A stretch of DNA of 64,000 nt from CAYWIT01 sp964458415 (GTDB lineage: Bacteria > Pseudomonadota > Alphaproteobacteria > Micavibrionales > UBA2020). The notes beneath the pieces are model-generated. The model did no database searches. It saw nothing but the letters and a program-made list of their open reading frames with translations, and had not been told where the DNA came from. The position numbers were made by a program, and so were the translations under genes. Where the stretch lies: NCBI GenBank assembly GCA_964458415.1, contig CAYWIT010000003.1:62001-126000 (forward strand), given 5' to 3'. How positions within the stretch are numbered: the stretch's first letter is position 1; the number at the start of each line of letters is the position of its first letter. Shown one piece after another: positions 33,068 to 40,475 of the stretch.

Positions 33068-34264
33068 ATGTCTGACCTTTTTTCGGTACGGATTGATGAA
33101 CGCGCAGCACGCCGGGTCGCGGCGGGATATCCGTGGATTTTCCGTTCAGAGGTGAAAAATGCAGACAAGGCCGCAGCGCTGGCGCCGGGAAGTGTTGTGG
33201 ATTTTGTCCGCGAGAAAGGCGACTGGGCAGCGCGCGGGTTTTACAATCCGTCCGCTCCGCAGCTTGTCGGGCGCGTCCTGACGCTCAAGGCCGAGCAGAA
33301 TATCGACAGGTATTTTGTCGTGCATCAGATCGAAAGCGCCTTTTGCTATCGGGAATCTCTCTTTGACAAGCCGTTTTACCGGTTGATTCATGCGGAAAGC
33401 GACGGGTTGCCGGGGCTGATTGTCGATCGTTATGGCGACATCGTTGTTTGCCAGATCAATACGGCGGGAATGGAGGTTTTGTTGCCGCATGTGCAGATGG
33501 CCTTGAACGCGACAATCTCGCCGCGGGTCATATTGCTGCGGAACGATACCCCTGCGCGGGCGCAGGAGGGGCTGGGCGAGGATGTCCGCGTTTTGCAGGG
33601 CAGCCTTGACGCGGCACCGGTGACAAGCATCGAAAACGATGTTTCTTTTCAGGTTGACGTGGAAAAGGGGCAGAAAACCGGATGGTTCTTTGATCAGCGC
33701 GATAACCGGGCGTGGGTGGCGGGCTTGTCTCGGGGCCGCAGCATGATAGATGTGTTTTGCCATACCGGCGGGTTTGGCATCACGGCCGCGAAAAAAGGTG
33801 CCTCCGCTGTGACTTTCGTCGATAGCTCCTCCGATGCGCTTGTCGCTGCGGAAAAAAATGCGGAAATCAACGGCGTAGGGAACATCTGTCAGTATGTTGA
33901 GGGCAAGGCCTTTGACATCATGGAAAAACTGGCGCATGTCGGACAGCGCTACGAAGTGGTCAGCGTTGATCCTCCGGCCTTCATCAAGTCCCGCAAGGAT
34001 ATGGGGGCCGGTCTGAAAGGCTATCAGAAACTGGCGCGGCTGGCAGCCCCGCTTGTGGAGCGGCAGGGCTATCTCTTTTTCGCCTCCTGCTCGCACCATG
34101 CCTCTCTGGAAGTCCTGACGGAAAATATTGCCGATGGCCTGTCAAAGTCCGGGCGCAGCTTTCAGATCATTAAAACAGGCGGGCCGGGGTGTGATCACCC
34201 TGTGCATCCGCGCCTGCCGGAGACAGGGTATCTTAAATCACTAACTTTCCGGTTTCTTGACTGA
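33068..34264 (+). CDS. 23S rRNA (cytosine-C5)-methyltransferase, RlmI family
   Basis: A 398-residue RlmI/YccW-type protein. It has an N-terminal PUA domain (RAARRVAAGYPWIFRSEV), a central domain (FYRLIHAESDGLPGLIVDRYGDIVVCQINTAGME, RNDTPARAQEGL), then the methyltransferase fold (GWFFDQRDNRAW, MIDVFCHTGGFGITAAKKGA, VDPPAFIKSRKD, YLFFASCSHHAS with the catalytic Cys). RlmI methylates C1962 of 23S rRNA. GGAAGAG precedes the ATG. The 3' end overlaps convergent rlmJ by 32 bases, so the two rRNA methylase genes share coding sequence. Confidence 0.9.
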   Translation: MSDLFSVRIDERAARRVAAGYPWIFRSEVKNADKAAALAPGSVVDFVREKGDWAARGFYNPSAPQLVGRVLTLKAEQNIDRYFVVHQIESAFCYRESLFDKPFYRLIHAESDGLPGLIVDRYGDIVVCQINTAGMEVLLPHVQMALNATISPRVILLRNDTPARAQEGLGEDVRVLQGSLDAAPVTSIENDVSFQVDVEKGQKTGWFFDQRDNRAWVAGLSRGRSMIDVFCHTGGFGITAAKKGASAVTFVDSSSDALVAAEKNAEINGVGNICQYVEGKAFDIMEKLAHVGQRYEVVSVDPPAFIKSRKDMGAGLKGYQKLARLAAPLVERQGYLFFASCSHHASLEVLTENIADGLSKSGRSFQIIKTGGPGCDHPVHPRLPETGYLKSLTFRFLD

Positions 34265-35108
34265 TCTCCGCATTGTCGAGCCAGAAAACGCGGCCGGATG
34301 TTTTGGCAGGGAGCGCCTCCGAGATGTGTTTCGTCAGACCGGCAAGGATTTGTTCAGGCCATGGCGGATTGACGATGATGATACCCGAGCCATACATGCC
34401 ATGACCCCCGTCCTGAGGGGCTTCATCGTTTCTGATTTCACTGACGATGGTATCCTTGATCCCCGAACGCCGCAGGGCAATCAGCATATCCTCATGCAAT
34501 CCTGAAGGGAGAAGGGGGTACCAGATCAGGAAGGCGCCTTGCGGCCATTTTTTCCAGGCCTGTGCGACGGTTTTCGGAACTTCGGCATAATCTGATTTTA
34601 TTTCATACGGGGGGTCGATGATAACCAGCCCTTTGCGCACAGGCGGCGGGAGCATTTCCGCCATGCATTCGAATCCGCTTTTGTGAAACAGTTTCACGGT
34701 TTCATCATTGCCGCTGAAATTTTTCTGCAGGAGGGAGAATTCGCCCGGATGCAGTTCGGCAAAAACAAGACGGTCTTGCGGGCGTGAAAGCTCCTGCGCC
34801 AGCTTTGCGGAGCCTGGATAGCGGGTGCATCCGCCGTCAGGGTTATACTTGCGCAGGATGCGCAAGAAATCCGCAAGGAGAGAGGTCTTTTCGTCTTCTG
34901 CGGCGAGGGCGGCAATGCCGGTCATGAACTCTTGCTTTTTATGCGCTTCGCCGCTGTCAAGATCGTATAGGCCGCGACCGGCATGGGTGTCCAGAACGAA
35001 GAGGGAGGGATTTCGTTTGGCCAGCGTCGCCAGCAGATGCGCCAGAATGCCATGTTTGTGCACGTCTGCAAAATTTCCGGCGTGGTAGATGTGTTGGTAA
35101 CTCAGCAT
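34233..35108 (-). CDS. rlmJ: 23S rRNA (adenine-N6)-methyltransferase RlmJ
   Basis: A 291-residue enzyme that makes m6A2030 in 23S rRNA. The N-terminus is strongly diagnostic: MLSYQHIYHAGNFADVHKHGIL, then FVLDTHAGRGLYDL with the SAM loop, CTRYPGSAKLAQELSRPQDRLVFAELHPGEF, KGLVIIDPPYE (the N6-methylase DPPY motif), and GSGIIIVNPPWPE. It overlaps the 3' end of the RlmI-family gene on the opposite strand. The cold-shock gene upstream has its own terminator, so rlmJ is probably transcribed separately. Confidence 0.95.
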   Translation of the reverse strand: MLSYQHIYHAGNFADVHKHGILAHLLATLAKRNPSLFVLDTHAGRGLYDLDSGEAHKKQEFMTGIAALAAEDEKTSLLADFLRILRKYNPDGGCTRYPGSAKLAQELSRPQDRLVFAELHPGEFSLLQKNFSGNDETVKLFHKSGFECMAEMLPPPVRKGLVIIDPPYEIKSDYAEVPKTVAQAWKKWPQGAFLIWYPLLPSGLHEDMLIALRRSGIKDTIVSEIRNDEAPQDGGHGMYGSGIIIVNPPWPEQILAGLTKHISEALPAKTSGRVFWLDNAEISQETGKLVI

Positions 35109-35131
35109 TTATTTTCCAATTCTATTGCTCT

Positions 35132-35170
35132 GAAAAGAAAAGGCCCCTGAGATTTCTCAAGGGCCCCTTT
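35132..35170 (-). terminator. Terminator of the cold-shock gene
   Basis: Arms GGCCC(C)TGAGA and TCTCAAGGGCC pair with one mismatch. On the minus strand the hairpin is followed by a TTTTCTTTTC tract, about 20 bases after the cold-shock stop. Confidence 0.75.
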
Positions 35171-35187
35171 AGTCAATTCAGGATATT

Positions 35188-35394
35188 TTACGCAGCCTGG
35201 AGATCGACGGCGGTCATACGGCCCTGACGGTCAGGCGCCAGCTCATAGGTGACTTTCTGACCTTCGTTCAAACCATTCATGCCTGATTTCTCGACAGCCG
35301 AGATGTGAACGAAAATATCGCTTCCACCACCATCGGGAACGATGAAACCAAAGCCTTTTTTATTATTGAACCATTTGACGGTACCACTTGGCAT
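35188..35394 (-). CDS. Cold-shock DNA/RNA-binding protein, CspA family
   Basis: A 68-residue single OB-fold protein: GTVKWFNNKKGFGFIVPDGGGSDIFVHISAVEKSG, with RNP1 (KGFGFI) and RNP2 (DIFVHIS). The ATG at 35394 is preceded by AAGGAG. The longer frame to 35469 would place 25 unlikely residues in the leader. The long AT-rich leader is what is expected for temperature-dependent control, though no cold box was identified. It acts as an RNA chaperone. Confidence 0.95.
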   Translation of the reverse strand: MPSGTVKWFNNKKGFGFIVPDGGGSDIFVHISAVEKSGMNGLNEGQKVTYELAPDRQGRMTAVDLQAA

Positions 35395-35699
35395 ACCAGT
35401 TACTCCTTGCAGTTTAGTAAAGTTAAAGTTTGACAGTCGCGAGACTGCCAGAGTGAAAGACGGGAGCATTCCAAGCCGCGTTTAGAAACGTGTTATCGAA
35501 CTTATCCAGCCTTCTATAAATAGGATTAGCTGATTTCTTTTCCAATCGCAATCCATAGGTGGCAAATAAAAATAGCCTTTAAAAACAAATTGATAGCGGG
35601 TGAAAAAGGAAAAAAGAAAGCAGTTTTTGCTTGAAAGGTTGGCTTTTTCAGATGGGTTTGCAGGAAAATCGGGGTTTCTTCTTATCCACAGGCTGGAGA

Positions 35700-36065
35700 T
35701 TAAAATCGCGACAGCAGCATAAAGCTCCAGACGACTGCGGCATTGACAAGCGCCATAAAAACGGCGGCGCTACCCGCGTCCTTGGCCTTTTTTGATAGGG
35801 GATGGATTTCACCGCCGAAACGGTCCACTACGGCCTCGAGCGCAGAGTTAATGATTTCGACAATCAGCACAAGCAGCAGGCTGCTGATCAGCAGGGCACG
35901 GGATACCCAGTCCTGCCCCAGAAGAAAAGCCAGCGGGAGCATGACGACAGCGACAAGGAGTTCCTGTCTGAAGGCTTCTTCTGTGCGGAATGTGGCGACA
36001 AGACCTTCGCGTGAATAACCGCAGGCCCGGATCAGATGTTTTAGCCCTGTTACGTTCTTTTCCAT
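35700..36065 (-). CDS. dgkA: Diacylglycerol kinase, DgkA family
   Basis: A 121-residue inner-membrane kinase with three transmembrane helices (about 45-60, 64-80 and 98-118). It has the DgkA signature in helix 2: EIINSALEAVVDRFGGEIHPLSKKAKDAGSAAVFMAL, containing the catalytic Glu and the Asp of KDAGSAAV. It recycles diacylglycerol to phosphatidate. The N-terminal amphipathic helix includes RTEEAFRQE. I take the ATG at 36065, giving the usual length. Divergent from the ABC-F gene across 68 bp. Confidence 0.93.
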   Translation of the reverse strand: MEKNVTGLKHLIRACGYSREGLVATFRTEEAFRQELLVAVVMLPLAFLLGQDWVSRALLISSLLLVLIVEIINSALEAVVDRFGGEIHPLSKKAKDAGSAAVFMALVNAAVVWSFMLLSRF

Positions 36066-36133
36066 GTTGCAAAGTCTAAAGCTCTTTTGAAAACGTGACA
36101 AGGGCGTAAAAAACTGGCAGGTTAACCCCCATT

Positions 36134-37989
36134 ATGGCCTCGACACTTATCCTCAGCGTGCAGGAAGGCTCTGTTGCCTTCGGTGAAAAGACGATCTTTG
36201 ATGATCTGTCTTTCAATATTCATGAGGGGGACAAGATATGCCTAGTCGGGCGCAACGGCAGCGGCAAGACAACGCTGATGAATGTCATAACCGGCGCACA
36301 GGCGCTGGATGGCGGCGAGCGCTGGGTATTGCAGGGGACAAAAATCGGGTACCTGCAGCAGGATATTACGCCAAAACCGGGGCAAACCGTTTATGACTTT
36401 GTGTTTGAACAGTTAAAGCTGGCCGGAGAGGATGAGGCCCATAGCTACAAGGTGGAAATGGTCCTGCAGCCGCTGGAACTTGATCCTGCGGATAAGATGG
36501 ACAGGCTTTCCGGAGGAGAGCTGCGGCGCGCGGCGCTGGCCCGGGCGCTGGTGGAGGACCCGGATCTGCTTTTGCTGGACGAGCCGACGAACCATCTGGA
36601 TTTGCATGTGATCGAGTGGCTGGAACGCTACCTGAAATCATGGCGCGGGGCCTTGCTTTGCGTGAGCCATGACAAGACTTTTCTGGCGAATGTGTCGGAC
36701 AAGGTTTTCTGGCTTGATCGCGGGCGGATGCGGGTCTGTGCGCAGGGCTTCACGCATTTTGATGCGTGGTCCACGGCCCTGATGGAACAGGAGGAACGGG
36801 AGCTTGCCAACCGTCAGAAGCTTCTGGATCAGGAGGTGGAATGGGCCAGTCGCGGCGTTAAAGCCAGACGCAAGCGTAATGTGCGCCGCGTGGAGCTGAT
36901 GCGCGAGGAGCGCGAGAAGCTCAAGCGGGATAAAAGCGCCTTCAACCGTATGATGATGCGCATCGGCGTGGAGATGGAGGAAACGACCGAGCTTGGATCG
37001 AAGGTTATTGCCGAGTTTTTTAAAGTGGATATGACCTTTGCCGAGGAGGGGCGCGAGAAAAAAATTCTCGACAAGTTCAGCTTTCGGGTTTCGCGGGGTG
37101 ACCGGATTGGCATTCTGGGCAAGAATGGGTCGGGCAAGACGACATTTCTGCGACTGCTGACCGGCGAGCTCAAGCCTGATATGGGTAAGGTCAAGCGGGC
37201 AAAAGATCTGGAGTTTTCCTATTTCGACCAGAAGCGCCGTGACCTTCAGCCGAGCCATACGCTGCAGCATACGCTCTGCCCGAATGGCGGCGACCATCTC
37301 AAGGTGATGGGCAAGTCACGGCATGTCTGCGGTTACCTTAAGGATTTTCTGTTCGATCCTGCACAGGTGCACCAGCAGGTTGGCACTTTGTCAGGGGGAC
37401 AGAAAAATCGCCTGCTGCTGGCAAAGGTTCTGGCGGATCCGAAATCCCTGTTGATTCTGGATGAGCCGACGAATGATCTTGATATGGACACGCTTGATAT
37501 GCTGGAAGAGATATTGTCGCAGTATACTGGCACATTGGTCGTGGTCAGCCATGACCGCGATTTTCTTGACCAGACGGTAACAAAAATTCTTGCCTTCGAG
37601 GGGAACGGCGTCATTGAAGGCTATATCGGCGGTTATAGCGATTATCTGGAGGCCCGTAAAAAACAGCAGCGGAAAGAAGCGGGAGAAGAAAGGCCGGCAA
37701 AAGTAACGACGGCGAGAAATCAGGCTACCGCACCGCAACATGCCGGGGCTGTAAAACAGGCAGCGCAGAAGCTCACATATAAACTGCAGNNNNNNNNNNG
37801 AAGATTGAAAATCTGCAAAAGGAAATCGGCGCGCTGGAACAGATATTGGATGACGTCACCCTTTTTGTTCGTGATCGCGGTGCTTTTGATACCGCCTCAA
37901 AACGGCTTGCGGCGGCGCAGGGAGATCTGGATTCGGCGGAGTATCGTTTGCTGGAATTGGAAGAAATGCAGAAAAGCCTTGCTGGATAA
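36134..37989 (+). CDS. ABC-F ATPase (Uup-like), interrupted by an assembly gap
   Basis: A duplicated-ATPase ABC-F protein: Walker A GRNGSGKTTL and GKNGSGKTTF, signature LSGGELRRAALARAL and LSGGQKNRLLLAKVL, Walker B LLLLDEPTNHLD and LLILDEPTNDLD. A linker with basic coiled coil (SRGVKARRKRNVRRVELMREEREKLKR) lies between them. A 10-base N run at 37790-37799 interrupts the C-terminal domain. Reading straight across it puts the tail out of frame. The correct tail is the frame starting at 37801: KIENLQKEIGALEQILDD... RLLELEEMQKSLAG, ending with TAA at 37987-37989, which is a typical Uup coiled coil. The true gap length must be 2 modulo 3. Likely ribosome-associated. Confidence 0.9.
37790..37799. 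other. Assembly gap (10 N)
   Basis: Ten N bases inside the ABC-F gene. The upstream frame and the recognisable downstream coiled-coil frame disagree by one base across it. The N run is therefore a placeholder of arbitrary size and not a measured distance. By comparison with the usual KLSYKEQRELEALPARIEALE stretch, about eight residues are probably missing. Confidence 0.97.
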
Positions 37990-38020
37990 GGGCTAAAAGG
38001 GCTTCTTCCCGGGCGTTTTA

Positions 38021-38048
38021 TTGACGTATTCACGGAAAAAGTGATAAA
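38021..38048 (+). promoter_or_regulatory. Possible sigma-70 promoter for the HU gene
   Basis: TTGACG (38021-38026) and GATAAA (38043-38048) are separated by 16 bp, about 160 bp upstream of the HU start. The -10 match is moderate, and the long AT-rich leader between holds no ORF of note. Confidence 0.35.
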
Positions 38049-38207
38049 AACGCGCTGTTTCATGCTTTTTCCTATTGGCGGCCAACAGTGAATCTGCCAT
38101 GAATCAATGTAACGGCAAGCAAATGCGATTCTCGGGGATGCTGCTATTCGTAGCCTTTTCATCGCGTTTTTGTTTGCCGATGTTCAACCTAACGAGGTGA
38201 GTTTATC

Positions 38208-38543
38208 ATGGCTACAAAAGCAACGACGACAAAACCGGCTGCAAAAGCAACAACGACCGCGCCGACAGTAACGCTGAAAAACATTGCGGCTGAAATCGCT
38301 GAAAATCAGGAATTGACCAAAAAGCAACTGAACGAGATTATGGATGAACTGGTCACCCATCTCGTTAAAAACCTGAAAAAAGGCAACCGCGTTCGCATGG
38401 CTGGTCTTGGAATTCTGCAAGTTAAAAAACGCGCAGCACGTATGGGCCGTAACCCTGCAACGGGCGAAACCATCAAGATTCCTGCCAAGAAGAAAATCGC
38501 TTTCCGCGCTGCAAAAGAGCTGAAAGAAGCTGTTGGCAAGTAA
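38208..38543 (+). CDS. HU-family DNA-binding protein with Thr/Lys/Ala-rich tail
   Basis: A 111-residue nucleoid protein. A low-complexity N-terminal tail (about 20 residues of Ala, Thr, Lys and Pro) precedes a standard HU/IHF fold: TLKNIAAEIAENQELTKKQLNEIMDELVTHLVKNLKKGNRVRMAGLGILQVKKRAARMGRNPATGETIKIPAKKKIAFRAAKELKEAV. The Arg-rich beta arm has RNPATGE with the intercalating Pro. The N-terminal Lys-rich tail is unusual for HU and could modify DNA binding. AACGAGGTG is the ribosome site. A terminator follows. Confidence 0.94.
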   Translation: MATKATTTKPAAKATTTAPTVTLKNIAAEIAENQELTKKQLNEIMDELVTHLVKNLKKGNRVRMAGLGILQVKKRAARMGRNPATGETIKIPAKKKIAFRAAKELKEAVGK

Positions 38544-38586
38544 TTTTGCCGGGATTGTCTGATTTTTTGACGTTCCCGCAGTAAAC

Positions 38587-38617
38587 AAAACCCGTTTCCG
38601 CAAGGAAGCGGGTTTTT
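38587..38617 (+). terminator. Rho-independent terminator after the HU gene
   Basis: AAAACCCGTTTCC and GGAAGCGGGTTTT pair (one G-U) around a GCAA tetraloop and end in a T run. Confidence 0.9.
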
Positions 38618-38665
38618 GTTTTTTACGGAGTTTGCTATGCTTTGTCTGGGGAGGCATCTCGGGGG

Positions 38666-40360
38666 ATGAGATACAGCAATATCAACGGTGTGGCTCTTGC
38701 GCTTGTCTTGTGTCTTGTGACGCAGGACGCTCTGGCGCAGACGGTGCCATCGTCTGTTGATCCGGGGCAGGTCATTCAACGCTGGCGGCAGGAGGAAGAA
38801 CAGACCCGTCTCCCATCCCTGACCCTGCCGCAAGAGAGGCCATCGCAGTCTGTAGCGGCTGGCGATGTTTCCGGTGAAACTTTTATCCTGAAAGATGTTG
38901 TGCTGGATCATGCAACGGTGCTGACGGCGGCGGAGGTGCGGGATGCTGTCGTTTCTTTTCTTGGAAAAGAAACAGGTTTTACGCAGCTGGAGGCTGTTGC
39001 CAAAAGGCTGACGGCGCTTTATCGCGGGCGGGGCTATATCCTTTCCAGCGTGTTTCTGGCACCGCAGGAAATAGGGGAAGAAGGTGTTGTGCATTTCCAC
39101 GCGGTCGAGGGGCGGATCAGCGCGGTGGTTTTCGAGGGGGCTGTTTCGCCATCGTCACGTATGAAGGAACTGGCGCAGGAAATTCAGGCGACGGCCCCTG
39201 TAAAAGCGGAAAATGTTGAACGGGGCTTGCTTCTGATGAATGATTTGCCGGGTGTGCGGGCGCGGGCTGTTTTCAGGCCGGCGCCGGTGCAGACCGATGC
39301 CGCAGAGCTTGTGATCCTGCTGGAAAAGCAGGAGGCGGAGTATGCGCTGGCCCTTGATAATCGTGGCAGCAGGTATCTGGGGCCGTGGCAGGCCTCGGGA
39401 ACGGGGGTCTGGCATAATTTGATTGGACGGGATAATACAATAACGGCGCGGGCCTTGACGTCGATTCCCGCCGATGAACTGAAATATGCCGATGTCACGC
39501 ACGAGCAGTTTCTGGGCAGCCGCGGGCTTAAATTGTCAGTGCATGCCGCCACCAGCAAGACACGGCCGGGGGGCAATGTTTCAGCGTTGGATATCCAGGG
39601 CGATAGCCAGACTTTGGCGGCACGTCTCTCTCTTCCTGTATGGCGCTCGCGGCCAATGAACCTGACAGGCTATTCCGGACTTTCCCTGCTGAATACGGAA
39701 AGCGTGCTTGCGGGGGTGCCTGACGGCAAGGATCGTGTTCGTGTTATGGAGCTTGGAGCGGCCTTTGATTTGACAGACCGACTCTCAGGCAAAACAGAGA
39801 TTGAGAGCGGATTGCGCAAGGGGGTGGGTTTTCTGGGAGCTACTCCAAACGGCGTGGGACGATCACGCCTGAACGGGGAAAGAAACTTTACCAGTTTTTA
39901 CGGACTCGTGACGCGGATGCAATATCTGCCCCGCGGCTTTTCCGCAGTGTTGGCAGCCAAGGGGCAGTACGCACTGGATGCGCTTTTGGCATCGGAGGAA
40001 TTTGCGGTCGGTGGCGCTGATTTTGGCCGAGCCTATGATTCCGCAGAGATTACAGGTGATCACGGTGCCGCCGGCTCTTTCGAGTTACGCTATGCGCCGG
40101 AAATGACGCTAGTGGGGGTTGACGACTGGCATTTATACGGATTTTACGATGGGGGTGTGGTCTGGAATCGTGATCGTGTGGCGCTGGACCCCGTACAGGA
40201 ATCCGTTATTTCAGCCGGCGGCGGGCTCCGGCTGGCTTTGCGTGGCGGAGCCGAGGCACAATTTGAAGCGGCAACGCCTTTGACACGCACGGTTGCGGCT
40301 GGGGGCGGTAAAAATGATGTCAGGTTTTTTATGAAACTGGCGCATCATTTTTCAAAATAG
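38666..40360 (+). CDS. Two-partner secretion transporter TpsB (ShlB/FhaC/HecB family)
   Basis: A 564-residue outer-membrane barrel. The signal peptide (NGVALALVLCLVTQDALAQ, cleaved near residue 25) is followed by a short periplasmic helix region rich in Arg and Glu, two POTRA domains (about 75-150, FILKDVVLDHATVLTAAEV, RGYILSSVFLAPQEI; and about 155-225), and a C-terminal beta-barrel (ALDNRGSRYLGPWQASGTGVWHNLIGRDNTI, RLSLPVWRSRPMNLTGYSGLS, LAVGGADFGRAYDSAEITGDHG). The ATG at 38666 is preceded by GGGGAGG. No large TpsA-like exoprotein lies on either side, so its partner is elsewhere or lost. Confidence 0.88.
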   Translation: MRYSNINGVALALVLCLVTQDALAQTVPSSVDPGQVIQRWRQEEEQTRLPSLTLPQERPSQSVAAGDVSGETFILKDVVLDHATVLTAAEVRDAVVSFLGKETGFTQLEAVAKRLTALYRGRGYILSSVFLAPQEIGEEGVVHFHAVEGRISAVVFEGAVSPSSRMKELAQEIQATAPVKAENVERGLLLMNDLPGVRARAVFRPAPVQTDAAELVILLEKQEAEYALALDNRGSRYLGPWQASGTGVWHNLIGRDNTITARALTSIPADELKYADVTHEQFLGSRGLKLSVHAATSKTRPGGNVSALDIQGDSQTLAARLSLPVWRSRPMNLTGYSGLSLLNTESVLAGVPDGKDRVRVMELGAAFDLTDRLSGKTEIESGLRKGVGFLGATPNGVGRSRLNGERNFTSFYGLVTRMQYLPRGFSAVLAAKGQYALDALLASEEFAVGGADFGRAYDSAEITGDHGAAGSFELRYAPEMTLVGVDDWHLYGFYDGGVVWNRDRVALDPVQESVISAGGGLRLALRGGAEAQFEAATPLTRTVAAGGGKNDVRFFMKLAHHFSK

Positions 40361-40447
40361 CTTGCCCAAGAAAGTAAGTGCCTTATGTTTAAGAATGTGT
40401 GTTTTTTCTGGACACATGAAAAAACCGTGTTTAAAATTACATAATAG

Positions 40448-40463
40448 TTAAAGCAAGGTTAAC
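40448..40463. promoter_or_regulatory. CtrA-consensus box just upstream of the M3 peptidase
   Basis: TTAA-AGCAAGG-TTAAC matches TTAA-N7-TTAAC exactly. It ends 12 bases before the ATG at 40476, over the upstream edge of the ribosome site. This is close enough for it to block transcription or translation, or to be a chance match. Confidence 0.4.
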
Positions 40464-40475
40464 GAGAGGACCGTT

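Noticed and set aside
37800..37996. ABC-F tail translated straight across the N run
   Set aside because: The resulting peptide is unlike any ABC-F end, while the neighbouring frame gives a typical coiled coil; the gap length is arbitrary.
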